DNA of 64,000 bases from Austropuccinia psidii. Lineage: Eukaryota > Basidiomycota > Pucciniomycetes > Pucciniales > Sphaerophragmiaceae. This document shows, in pieces, positions 50,770 to 61,050 of this stretch (position 1 is its first letter; every line of letters starts with the position of its first letter). The stretch spans positions 15,591,975 to 15,655,974 of the forward strand of contig JALGQZ010000011.1 of NCBI GenBank assembly GCA_023105745.1. The letters run 5' to 3'. Below the pieces are notes generated by a model. The model ran no database searches and was not told where the DNA came from. It saw only the letters and a list, made by a program, of their open reading frames with translations. The position numbers and the translations under genes are program-made.

Positions 50770-51600
50770 TATCAGGTTCAGTCTAGGTAAAGGATATAAA
50801 GTAGTAATCAAAAGCTCCAAATATTACTGTGACATGTATGCATCAAGTAATGATAAAAAGATATGGGGCTCTACTATTGCAAATAGTACATGGTTAAGAT
50901 TCAGTTGAACCAACTGGTTTCAGTGGTTATCAATTTGTTTATTATAATAAACACTAGAATAATCATTAATATGGTTACAAATTTATATATTTGAGGGTTT
51001 CCTTCTCTTTAAGATGGTATAACCACATAAGAATATGCTGATAAGATGATGGAGGTATTATTCTTGGTGGGAAAACCTTATTTTATCTCAAATAAGGGTT
51101 CGAAGAGGGGGATGACCTCTTGCCACATCTTGAGAGTGAAAGATTTCACTCAGGTGGTTGGTTTGTGGCTAAACACAACCGGAAGCATCTGTATCTATTC
51201 CAAAATGTGGTTTCAGAACCAAATATTTACCTTTTGCTACCACAAGAGGTTATGCTTTTGACCAAAAAAAGTTTCAGGGATATTATCAAATTCAAAATGG
51301 ACTTCATGAATTAATAAGTATTCATTGGTGACCTTTATTACAGAGTTTATGAGAGTTAATTTGTAATCTTCAACTGGGTGGTTTTTACACCTCATAATTA
51401 AATTGTGTGTGATGAAGACCCAACTTAACACCAAAAACAGCTTGGATTTCACCTTTAAATTATGAATTCTGAGTAATAAAATGATCAATCGCCCTCTAAC
51501 TGTTTGGGCACCTCATACTTCAACTGGATCAGATAGTATCCCACAGTAACAACTCATGTCTGATTATAACCTTGAATGCTGAATATTCTTCCGTTTTTAT
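50770..51600 (-). mobile_element. LTR of a second Gypsy-2-family copy (Gypsy-4), left part
   Basis: Homologous to 11,216-11,990 (TATCAGGTTCAGTC start, GGGGCTCTACTATTG, TTTCACTCAGGTGGTTG). The LTR is interrupted near 51,600 and resumes near 59,345. Confidence 0.65.
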
Positions 51601-53405
51601 ATTAAATTGCTAAAGCTGTGATCATTTGAGATATTATCACGTATCCAAAAATGTCACAAAACAATGTTACAATATTTGTTTCAATAATAAGATTTGAAAT
51701 TACTCTCTTGAAATTATAAAAATGCCGTAAAAAGGCATAAATTCTTGATTCACTCTGAATCTAATTATAAAAAATGTGAAATAAATTGCACCATTAGATT
51801 AACCATGGTAAGCTACACATATGAAATTTTAATCTCATATCTGTAAAGACAATCCTTACAGAGAAATAAGTAAAAATGCCATAGAAAGGCATTAATCTTT
51901 GATTATTTTAGAAACCAATCAATAAAAATGTGAAAATTTTCACCATTGGATTACCCATTCATAATTCCTCATATTACACTTTCACATCATATCTGTAAGT
52001 TCAATACTTAAGGAAATAACCTGAATATAAGCACTTTCATGATCAGCGCATATGTTCATGGTATTGAGCTCATAACTCCTGAAGTATAAATGATAGAGAG
52101 CTGGACCAAAAATAAAGTTACCATTTAACTACTGGAGGAATACATATATAAGCTTTATTTTAAAAGCTATACACAATATTTTAACTTGGAAGGGCTTATT
52201 GAACAAAATTGTTATAGCTCTTGACTTCTTTATTGTGAAGGTGGTCCAAACTTAAAAAAAAGTGGCCATTGAGGTTTTGCTAGTTCATGCGTGGTGAATT
52301 ATGTAATTTTTATTATTATATTCAAGGTATAACCCCTTGAAATCATGGGTTGAAGTTTAAAATTGTAAATTTTGACATAAAAGATGAGTTACAAGAAAAA
52401 TCATCAGAAATAGATTTTTGATTATGTAATAAAATACTGTTGGAAGTTTAATAATTACATGCCATGGTATCAGATTTGACTCTATTAATGGCTTTATTGT
52501 GTATAAATTAAAAGGTATCATGATTTAAGTTTAAGCTTTAAATTGATCTTTATGACAACCCACTTTAATGCTCATTTAAGCTTAAAAGTCATATAAGTCA
52601 TAAAAGTATTTAATACTATTTTATTATCATTAAAGACAGTAAAATACACAAAGTTTAGTTTTCTGCCAATCCTATGATTCCAGCAAAGTTAGAGTTAAAG
52701 TGATGTCTCTAAATAATGTTGTAATGATGAGATAAGATGGTTCAACTATGATTTAATCATCACTTAACCTAGAAATACTGATCAATTCCAGTAGATACCA
52801 TCAGTAAGCCTGCACTATAATCCTTCTGGACTCTAGGAGGTATGATTGTACAATATGTAGGGCTCTATTTATCTATATTTTTCCCCCCGAAGCAACAAAA
52901 ACATTAAATCATTAAAATCAAAGGTGAAAGCTTTATTGTTTTTATATAAACCTATTATCTATTTAAAGAATAAAGTTAATCTTCATTTTTATAATCGATT
53001 TTGACATTATTAATCAAATATTTAATTGTTTTTGTTAAATTTCTTTCTAAAATCTCTTATTCCATGTAAAAAAAAGAATATTTGTAATTTCTTTGGTTTT
53101 AGTTGTCAATACAATCTGCATAATTTTTATTTACATTTTCAGGCTTAAATTAATTAAAAATTATTTTATTAAGTGTGAAAAGTAGGTCATTTCCAGCGTT
53201 TCTCTGAATTTTCTCTTTATTGATATTTTGAATAATTCTAAATTTTATAACATTAATATTGAGAATTTTATGGTTATAAATTGTGTTTGATTATTAAATA
53301 ACAGTTTTTCACACCTTAATTATTCCTGTGTAACAATAATAAAGTGCCATCAATATATTAATTATTATATATTGATATATTGATTTTTTAATATAATTTA
53401 TATTA
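51600..53405. repeat. LTR-like insertion in the Gypsy-4 LTR, host of the Harbinger element
   Basis: AT-rich, without a gene. Two direct repeats of about 150 bases (near 51,715 and 51,870) each carry an AATGCC..AAAGGCAT inverted motif and a CACCATTGGATTA block. The block is also in the solo LTR near 9700. The insertion continues at 59,190-59,345. Confidence 0.45.
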
Positions 53406-53430
53406 GGGGGTGTCAAAGTCACCAAATCCC
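53406..53430 (+). repeat. Left terminal inverted repeat
   Basis: Starts GGGGGTGTCAAAGT and ends ACCAAATCCC. It differs from the right repeat only at its 15th base (C here, T there). Confidence 0.9.
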
Positions 53431-53560
53431 GCCTTAAAATAACACGGGATTTGGAACCCAAATCCCAACACTAAATCCCAGGTTTTTTATGTATAAATCC
53501 CATGGTATTTTAACTGAGTCCCCTGGTATTTTGACCAAATCCCATGCATCTGGGATTTCA
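53431..53560. promoter_or_regulatory. Left subterminal AAATCCC/GGGATTT motifs
   Basis: Besides the one in the terminal repeat, at least six more occurrences are seen, in both orientations, within 130 bases. They are likely binding sites for the element's own transposase or Myb-like protein and lie just upstream of the Myb-like gene. Confidence 0.55.
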
Positions 53561-53685
53561 GCTTGAAACCTAACCCAAATGAGTACTCACAATTCATACC
53601 TGTACAACATGTTCTTCTGAACTCCATTTTGGACAATCTGACCGAACAGCTGATAGTCCATTTATACTTCATCATCCATATAATA

Positions 53686-54917
53686 ATGCCTCGATCCAAA
53701 GCAAGACAAATCAAGACAGACATGAAGATCACCTCTGGCCTGCCTCATCCATCAGGTCACTTAATACGTACAGATTATTTAACAATAATTAATTGGCTTT
53801 CAGTCAAGTCCAATTTCGAGTCATGTTTTGGTACTAGCGGTTCAACAACTATTGGAAGACCTCCTTCCTCAAAGCAGCATGGGTTTCAGCTTATGGCCAT
53901 TGAGGTCAACAAAAAATCACGAAATCGCCTAAACCTTAGTTCAAGCAGCATCCGAGATCGATGGCGAACATATAAAAAGAAATATATGGCAGCCAAAAAA
54001 TTCGAAAACTTAACTGGGGCTGGAATAACGGAAGAAGATGAGAGTAAAGGAATAAAATCCATGAGTGAAAAGCTGGAAAGTATGTGTCCTTGCTATGCAG
54101 AAATGGATGTGCTCTTTGGCCACAAGCCCAATGTCACTCCCATTGCAAGCTATGATTCGCAAGAAAAAGACAGTCTCAATGGTGATGATGATGATGTTTT
54201 GCTTGATAAGGTATGCTATGGTCTCTTCCTTTTTATACCTCAGATAATTAAAGCCCATTTGCTTTTCAAAGGAGAATAATCACTTGGATTCACCTCACAA
54301 TCTGGATCGTTTGCTTCATAATGAGGATAACTTGGTTCCAGTGGAAAACCTTCAAGATGATTTGGTAAGTACATTTAAGAGTCATATTTATTCACACCAA
54401 TATTGATTATTCCTCCTTTGATCAGAAAAGTAAATCCATAATGCATTCAGCACAAAAGCGTAATCAAGCCATGACACCCAACTTGAATGACAAGAGTGGT
54501 TCTAGGAAAAGGTCGCTGGATATGTTTGCACCTACTTATGCAAATATACTTGAATCACGGAACAAAGGTATGACTTGCAATTATGGATACTATTAAGAAT
54601 CCTACTGACAAAATTCATGCTTATTAGCCCGTGAAATAAGTGATCATGCACGTTTGGAGTGGGACAGGGAGAGGTGGAATGAAGAGAAAGTGTGCAACAT
54701 GGAAAAACAACGGTTTGAAGAAGTCAAGCTACAAAAACAAATGGAGTTTGACGAGAAGCAAAATGCAAAGAAACATGAATTTGAAAAAGAAAAGTGGAAT
54801 CGTGAATTGGAATTGAAGGAAAAGCAATGCCAGATGGATCTCACTATAGCGGCATTGTCATCAAGCAGGCCAATCGGGGAGCTGGAACGCATTCTGGCAT
54901 TAGTCAATAAAAAATAA
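53686..54917 (+). CDS. Myb/SANT-like (trihelix-type) DNA-binding protein of the Harbinger element
   Basis: Four exons, 53,686-54,210, 54,272-54,364, 54,426-54,567 and 54,628-54,917, with introns of 60-61 bp (donors GTATGC, GTAAGT, GTATGA; acceptors CAAAG, ATCAG, ATTAG), encode 349 residues. All junctions keep frame. Residues about 28-150 form the DNA-binding region: RTDYLTIINWL, a gap with GRPPSSKQHGFQLMA, then SIRDRWRTYKKKYMAAKKF and CPCYAEMDVLFGHKPNVTP. The middle is acidic then basic. About residues 260-335 are a charged coiled coil (WDRERWNEEK, EFEKEKWNRELELKEKQ), probably for dimerisation. The ATG at 53,686 (MPRSKARQ) is chosen because no ATG lies upstream in this frame. In Harbinger elements such a protein binds the ends and brings the transposase to the nucleus and DNA. 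Confidence 0.85.
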
Positions 54918-55780
54918 CTTATTACATATGTGTAATGTGATCAATTTATATATGGTGCTTGTTTAATTATTGATCTTATGTCATGAAATCTAACTCCACT
55001 TTATTACCAAAGGGAAATTTCAATTTTTATGCATAATTGACGCACCAACTTGCCATTCCAAGTGCATATGACATTTATTTGCAATTTGCGGCAGATTTGC
55101 AAATTTGGGCAAGTTTTGCATTGAGCATTTATATGAAGTCTGTTCAAAAATCAAATTCGATGACAGTTTGTTTCCTTTTTTATGAAAATGTCATTTTATG
55201 GTTTGTTGGGAAATTTTTTCATCTTTTTCTATATATTTTTTTAAATTTAATGGTTATTTTTTATTTTGAAGGGTTTCAACTTTTAAATGGGCAAAGTCCC
55301 TTGTTCAGTTGATTTTTGATTTTTAATTCTTAATTTTTAATTTGCTTTTTAAAGTTGATTTTTTCCTTTAATTTCATTGAATTTTTTTTTTTTTTTTACT
55401 GTTCACCCCTCCCAATTAAAAAAAAAAAAACTTTTTTTAAATTTTTTTTTTTGAATTTCAAATTTTAATTTTCATTTTTGCTTTTCACTCCTCCCTCTTA
55501 AAAAAAATCACCAAATTTTTTAAATTTGATTTGTCAATTCTCAATTATTTTTATTCTATTTTTATTTTTCACCCTTCCCTCTTAAAAAAAACTCACTTTT
55601 TTCAAAATTCAGGTAAGTGAATTTCTCTTCTTTTTGTTCAATCACAATCCTTTTTTGCTAATTTTTTTTAAATTTTTCTGTAGGTAATGTCCTTTTGGTC
55701 TTTTAAAATATTTTAATCATTTTTTTGCACCTCCCATCACCATCATCATCCACAACTCACCCACCCATCATTATTTCTTT
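54918..55780. other. T-rich spacer within the Harbinger element
   Basis: No credible gene. 55,380-55,700 is dominated by poly-T and poly-A runs with short C-rich interruptions (CACCCCTCCC). It could contain the promoter of the oxygenase gene. Confidence 0.5.
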
Positions 55781-55806
55781 CTTTTTTTATAATCATCATC
55801 ATACAT

Positions 55807-56097
55807 CACTCATCATTATCCATTTCCGACTTTTTTTTTTTTGGATTATGATCTTTACTAACCATCACTCATCATTATCCATTTCCAACTTTTTTTTTTT
55901 TGGATTATGATCTTTACTAACCATCACTCATCATTATCCATTTCCGACTTTTTTTTTTTTGGATTATGATCTTTACTAACCATCACTCATCATTATCCAT
56001 TTCCGACTTTTTTTTTTTTGGATTATGATCTTTACTAACCATCACTCATCATTATCCATTTCCGACTTTTTTTTTTGGATTATGATCTTTACTAACC
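55807..56097. repeat. Minisatellite, about five copies of a ~59-bp unit
   Basis: Each unit reads CATCACTCATCATTATCC, then ATTTCCGAC, a run of 9-12 T, then GGATTATGATCTTTACTAAC. Units differ mainly in T-run length, with one A for G. The array lies directly upstream of the oxygenase gene. Confidence 0.9.
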
Positions 56098-56163
56098 TTT
56101 TTTTTTCTTTTTTGTTTTATTTGTTCATGTAGGGGTGGATTATTTATAAGGGTTTCTTTTGCA

Positions 56164-57515
56164 ATGTCAATTCATTTCCCATCCCTTCCATCATCCTTAA
56201 AATTCAAAAAAAAATCTCCTCCTCCTTCTCATTCTTCCAATCAGTTTGATGATGTCATGGTTAGGACTAAACCAGACTCAGCACATCATCAGAATGATTT
56301 GGAAGATGATGAAGCTCATATTACTCCTCTTGATGTCATGGTTAGGACTAAACCAAATATAGAACATCATGAGGATAATAATACCAAATTAAATAATAAA
56401 AGAAAGCTCACCTGAAGCCAAAGACAACACATCCATGATTCAAAAGAAATAATGTCTCACCTTGGCCATTCCAAAAAAGAATTTAAAAACTTTTCCACAA
56501 TTTCGATTGACAAGAAATCTTCAAATGCCTCATGGTTAAAACTTCCATCACTTAACACTCTCCCCCATCCTTATATCCTCATTAATAAAACATCCAAGCC
56601 GTTTTTGCCTGTCATCATATATGAAATAACCCCATTTGATAATTATTCTGGCCACTCTCAAATGCTGCAAAAAATCGTCATGACATTAATGTCCTTATCT
56701 CAAAATCGACAAGAAATTAAAACCAATAAGCAACTCGAAGGTGGCATTATGAAAGGTATTGGGTTTCAATCTGGTTCTGATGCTGGAAAATCTGCAGGTG
56801 TGTGATCTTTTTGTCATATTCCCTTAATAATTACTGACTGATTACAAAATTATTAGGTGTTTACTCCAGAAAACCTGGTTTAACTCCTCATCAAATTGAA
56901 ACAGATAACAATCAATGGATCAAGCTTCATGAATATGACGAATTCATTTACTCAAGAATCTCCCATTTTTCAAAATTAGCAGCAAATGAAAATCAATCAT
57001 TAATGGAAGCAGCCCAATTACCCAACTTCAGTCAACTCAAATGGACTTCTGCCAATCCCAAGGAAGGATTCAAATCGTTTACCAATGTCATTGTCACCCA
57101 AGATGGATTTTTCAATAAGCCACACAAAGATTTAAACGATCTCAATGCCTGGACTTATGGTATTTTTTCTTTTGTATCAAAAAAAGATTTCCTTCCACTT
57201 CCTACTATCTTCACCCCCTCTGGACATGGCTTACACTTCCCTGAATTAAAAATGGAGATCGATTTTTCAAAAAAACCTGGCATCATGGAAATACTTTGGA
57301 AGACATCAACAATGGTTCATCATACAACAAAACCACCTCCAGAAATTATCAATCATGACACAATTACTCATTTTGGATGTTCTTTTCAAATAAACCATAA
57401 ATTATTTAATGTAGGTGACAAATTCTTGAAAATGACACCCACCGAAATAAATTCAAGAGTCAATGGGTACTTTGAACGAAATATGCAGGATCAAAAAAGA
57501 AGTAAAAAATGTTAA
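56164..57515 (+). CDS. TET/JBP-like 2OG-Fe(II) oxygenase of the Harbinger element
   Basis: The sure part is two exons, 56,452-56,797 and 56,857-57,515, with a 59-bp intron (donor GTGTGT, acceptor TTATTAG, phase 1), giving 334 residues. From residue 165 on it resembles the Tet-like 2OG-Fe(II) oxygenases expanded in rusts and other basidiomycetes. An iron-binding H-x-D is at H205/D207 (FFNKPHKDLNDL), then GHGLHFPELKMEIDF, a distal His at 270/271 (TSTMVHHTTKPPP) and HFGCSFQIN near 287. Family members oxidise a methylated pyrimidine in DNA (or a related base) using Fe(II) and 2-oxoglutarate; activity here is inferred. The same frame is open upstream from an ATG at 56,164 with a duplicated DVMVRTKP motif, but a TGA at 56,413 separates it. 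Translation therefore starts at 56,452, or the N-terminal extension is spliced or broken. Confidence 0.7.
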
Positions 57516-57602
57516 TTGTAAATACTTTTATTTTATGAATAACATCTCCACTCCGTTGTATGCCATTAAATTAAGTACATAAAACATTGGTCCTGAAGAA
57601 AT

Positions 57603-58849
57603 TTACAATTGACTATTTTTCCATGCCAAAGTGATTGGTTTAATTTTCTCACGCATATTTAGCACATCTTCCCCAATGTCATTGTTGGCCTGATTTTCCA
57701 CTTGTGGTGGATCATCATCTTCATATAAATCAAACCACTCATCACCAATTTGAGCTAACATATTATGTAAAATCGTGCAAGACACAACCCAACTAACAAA
57801 ATATTCAATTTCATGATTATACCTCATTTGATTTCTCATTTCCCTTAGAGAAAACCACCTCCCCTTCAAAATGCCAATTGCATGCTCGATTCTGACCCTT
57901 GATTTTGCTAGACAGTAATTGAACAAACAGTTGTCTTCATTATGTGCTACAACTCCCTTATATGCTGGAACAACCCAAGGAGAGCTTGCATATGCCGAAT
58001 CTGCAAGTAAGTACTGATCCTTTTCATAAAACTCTTGAGGTGTTTGTGCTATTTTCATATGTTGATAGACATTCGAATCATGAAGTGACCCAGTACAACC
58101 AACATGCAGAGCAGTGAACTGCTTGTTGATATCGCAAACCAGTTGTATTGACATAGAATACCTTATATGTAAACCATCAGTAAGATTGAAATAAAGAATA
58201 AAGATTCAACAGCTTACCTTTTTTTGCGATCAAAATACGCTTCACCATCATTGGGAGGACGTTGTGATAATGGTATGAGACTCCCATCAATAAACCCAAT
58301 GCACCCAGGGAAGCCTTCTGCTTGCATTACTTGAGACATTTCTCTGCGTTGTTCTATTGTTGGCCACACAATTACTTTGCGCTTCAACTTCATTAATATC
58401 TGAATGACTCTTTGAGTGTACAACACAATAGCCCCATGGCTGATTCCAAACAACATTCCAATCTTTCCCAAAGCGGCCCCATTTCCATTTGATCCTAGCC
58501 TTGATAATGCCACAGCCAATTGGATGGCAGGATTGCGTTGTTTGTTTTGTGATGAGTTTTGAAAGATTTTATCAGCTTGAATTTGTGCAACCAATTTTTC
58601 AAATGATTCATGTGTTGTCCTACATAGCTGTCGAAACTTTTCAGATGAGAATGTCTGTAAATCATTCATTGTATACATGTAATGAGATGGATATCTTCTA
58701 CGAGGATTGATGTATCTTTGTGAGGTTATCATATCTAACAAGATTATATCTTCCTGGATATCAGAATCACTATCAGAGTTGAGAGCATCGATGAACTGAA
58801 GTGAGTTCAAGGTCTGAAGTAAAGGTAGCCTTTGCAATGCCTTGGGCAT
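57603..58849 (-). CDS. Harbinger-type DDE transposase (DDE_4 superfamily nuclease)
   Basis: Exons 58,849-58,218 and 58,161-57,603 flank a 56-bp intron (donor GTAAGC, acceptor TAAG, phase 2) and encode 396 residues. An acidic N-terminus (NSDSDSDIQED) precedes a helix-turn-helix-like region at about 113-155 (GSNGNGAALGKIGMLFGISH). The catalytic fold shows D188 in GFIDGSL, TGSLHDSNVY at 234-243, D265 in LLADSAY and E303 in RVRIEHAIGILKGRW, the expected triad. Length is usual for the family. It cuts and rejoins the transposon ends. It is convergent with the oxygenase gene, with 87 bases between the stops. The intron joins RKK to YSMSIQLVCD, restoring a typical block. No stop or frameshift is present, so the enzyme may be active. 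Confidence 0.92.
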
Positions 58850-59029
58850 GGTAAATAAAGAAACGGCTGGTAGTAAATGAAATTTGAAATCAAATAACTT
58901 AATAAATGATGAGTGTATTTAGATTTTATGCAAGAGAAGGAAATTTTTATGCAATTTAACATGCCCTTACTGAGTTGTGTGTTTGAAAAATGTGCCTTTA
59001 TGGGAAGCTAAAGGTGGGATTTTGGTATT

Positions 59030-59164
59030 TAAACACGGGATTTGGTACCAAAAAACCTGGGTTTTTGTACCTCAAAATACCTCACCTCTTTAGGTGTGGG
59101 ATTTCTGAAATCCCAAAAAATTAATGTGGGATTTTGGCAAAAAAAAACTCGGGATTTTGAGTGT
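59030..59164. promoter_or_regulatory. Right subterminal GGGATTT/AAATCCC motifs
   Basis: At least five occurrences, including a GGGATTTCTGAAATCCC palindrome near 59,098, mirror those at the left end. They lie upstream of the transposase gene. Confidence 0.55.
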
Positions 59165-59189
59165 GGGATTTGGTAACTTTGACACCCCC
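59165..59189 (-). repeat. Right terminal inverted repeat
   Basis: GGGATTTGGT at the inside and ACTTTGACACCCCC at the outer end are complementary to the left repeat with one mismatch. Confidence 0.9.
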
Positions 59190-59344
59190 TATTATTACAT
59201 ATTATTCAATAAAACAAATATCTCATGGAATAATTATAATGATCCTTTATCTTGTGCTTCAATTCAATAAGCAAATTCATGGTAAGATAAGTAAAATATT
59301 TCCAATATTTACTTATTATTTCATATTCAAACCTTACGCAAACA

Positions 59345-60033
59345 TGCCCCGACTTTAAGCAAAATGTTAGATCAAAAGGATGGCTATGCAAGACCGTATT
59401 TTCTTACATTTTTAAAATAGTATTTTTCTTATTTTTGATAGAAAAATTCCAAAAATGTGTGAGAAGTGTAAGGTACTGTAATAAGGGTTAAGGCTTTATT
59501 GAGCCTTTCATTAGTAAAGCCTTTGAAATAACTCCCATCAAAATATTGGAAATCAAATTAGAGGTTAAAAAATGGCATTTTCTGTAAAGTTATTCAAATG
59601 AAATTTATAGGGTAATTTCTGATGAATTGGGGATGCAGCCTTTAATGTGGTACAACTTGATAGCCCTTATTTAGAGCTTCACTTGAAGACCTCATTTGGT
59701 GGGTCTGTTTTTTGATTTCTGGATTTTAGATGTTGAATTCACATTAATATTCATGCTCAGGAAGAGTTTTTAACCTTCATGATTGGGTTAAATGTAATTT
59801 TTTGGTTACAAGAATGGTATTTTCAGAAAGGGGATTATTTTCTATTAAAGTTTGTCAAGATCAATGCTTATTTTGGTTGATTTCTTTCTTTTTTTTTGTG
59901 GCCTTATTGTAGATCTCTTAGTTTGAGCAAGGGTGGAAAGGTATGTGTTTCACCCTCTTTTGGTTACCATATTTGTGGTACTTTTTGGATTACATGCTTG
60001 TGCCCTAGCTTTGAGTCACAGGCTTTAATACAC
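59345..60033 (-). mobile_element. Gypsy-4 LTR, right part
   Basis: Homologous to 12,080-12,714, ending TTGAGTCACAGGCTTTAATA. GGATGGCTATGCA and TGGTTACCATATTTGTG blocks match. It continues the LTR interrupted at 51,600. Confidence 0.65.
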
Positions 60034-60039
60034 TCTCTC

Positions 60040-61050
60040 CAACGAAGTCTCATCATTGATGAAACTCTTCTGTCCTCCTGTAGGCTTTGAATCCCCTGAG
60101 GTGGATTTGTCCATCAGATATATTTTCTTCTGGAAACCACTTGTCTTTGTCTTCTTCCTGGGTTTTACACCTTACAAGGTATTTTCTATGATCTTTCCAA
60201 TTGATCTTACTCTCCCAAGCTCTGAGTATTCTTCCCACTGGGCCACGTGGATCTTCCACAGAATTCCCTGTTGAAAGGTCTGTTCTCCTCTTTGCAAATT
60301 TGTCTTAACCAGTTTGATGATAAGGCTTGACCAGACTAACTGGAAAACCTAATTTCTCCTCGAGAATTCCTTATTGATTTTTATATTTACTTCATTCAAC
60401 ACCACAAGATTGATTGTGGTAAGGGGCCCTACATAGGATTACCCCATCTTAATGGGACCTTTAAGGATATTAAAGTTAAATGTTAAGACTAACACTTGAT
60501 CCGCTTCTTTGAGCTCTGGTTCCCTATTGTCACTTGTGAAGCATCTTTCTGCAGTATCACAGGCATTCTTTCACATAGCATGGAAGTCTTGTGCTGCAGG
60601 GTGTACATTTAATGGGCTCTTTTTCAAGTAGTCCACTGGTAAGATGGTTTTCATCCTCTCTCAAGTGTAGATGAGGCTTATAATGTCACTGATTCTTCAC
60701 TGGTGCTAGAAGCCAGTTGACCTGCAGGGGGGGTGTTACCTAATCATGGATGTATGAATCATGGTCCCTGTATTCCATCCCATATGCACTGAATCTTCTG
60801 TATAGGTCTTTCATTGTCTGAATAATGATTGCTCTTAGCCCACCTGGCGGTGGATGGTAGGCTGTGGAAAGGGCCAGTTTGGTGCCCAGAATCTCACATA
60901 GATTGGTCCAAATTTCTGATGTGAATTTGAGTCTCCTATCAGAGATGGTAATTCTAGGTACTCAACAGTGTGCAATTGTGTTATTCCAGAGAATCATTAA
61001 TGTAGCCATTGCTCCATATTCCTTTCCAAATGGAACAAATTTGACACTGT
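60040..61050 (-). pseudogene. Gypsy-4 integrase and chromodomain-like remnant
   Basis: On the minus strand 60,053-60,259 encodes a chromodomain-like tail (DHRKYLVRCKTQEEDKDKW), the counterpart of RQYLVRLKNQTADKDKW in Gypsy-1. Upstream (60,280-61,040) are linker and integrase core remnants by nucleotide similarity (TCTGATGTGAATTTGAGTC, GGATGGTAGGCTGTGGAAA). The rest of the element is cut off at about 61,050 by an LTR fragment. Confidence 0.7.

Larger units (their letters stand above)
53406..59189. mobile_element. PIF/Harbinger-like DNA transposon with three genes
   Basis: The two ends are inverted repeats of 25 bases with one mismatch, beginning GGGGGTGTCAAAGT (53,406) and ending with its complement at 59,189. 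Directly outside both ends lies TATTA (53,401-53,405; 59,190-59,194). The inner borders carry many AAATCCC/GGGATTT words. Inside are a Myb/SANT-like gene (+), a TET/JBP-like oxygenase gene (+) and a DDE transposase gene (-), convergent at about 57,560. First and last genes are fully open after splicing. The pairing of DDE transposase and Myb-like protein is typical of PIF/Harbinger; the oxygenase is not part of the textbook set. Confidence 0.85.

Noticed and set aside
57340..57400. Loss of the 2-oxoglutarate-binding Arg in the oxygenase (ITHFGCSFQ)
   Set aside because: I expected Arg near this position in some family members, but rust members may naturally read THFGCSFQ. Without an alignment the claim is unsafe.
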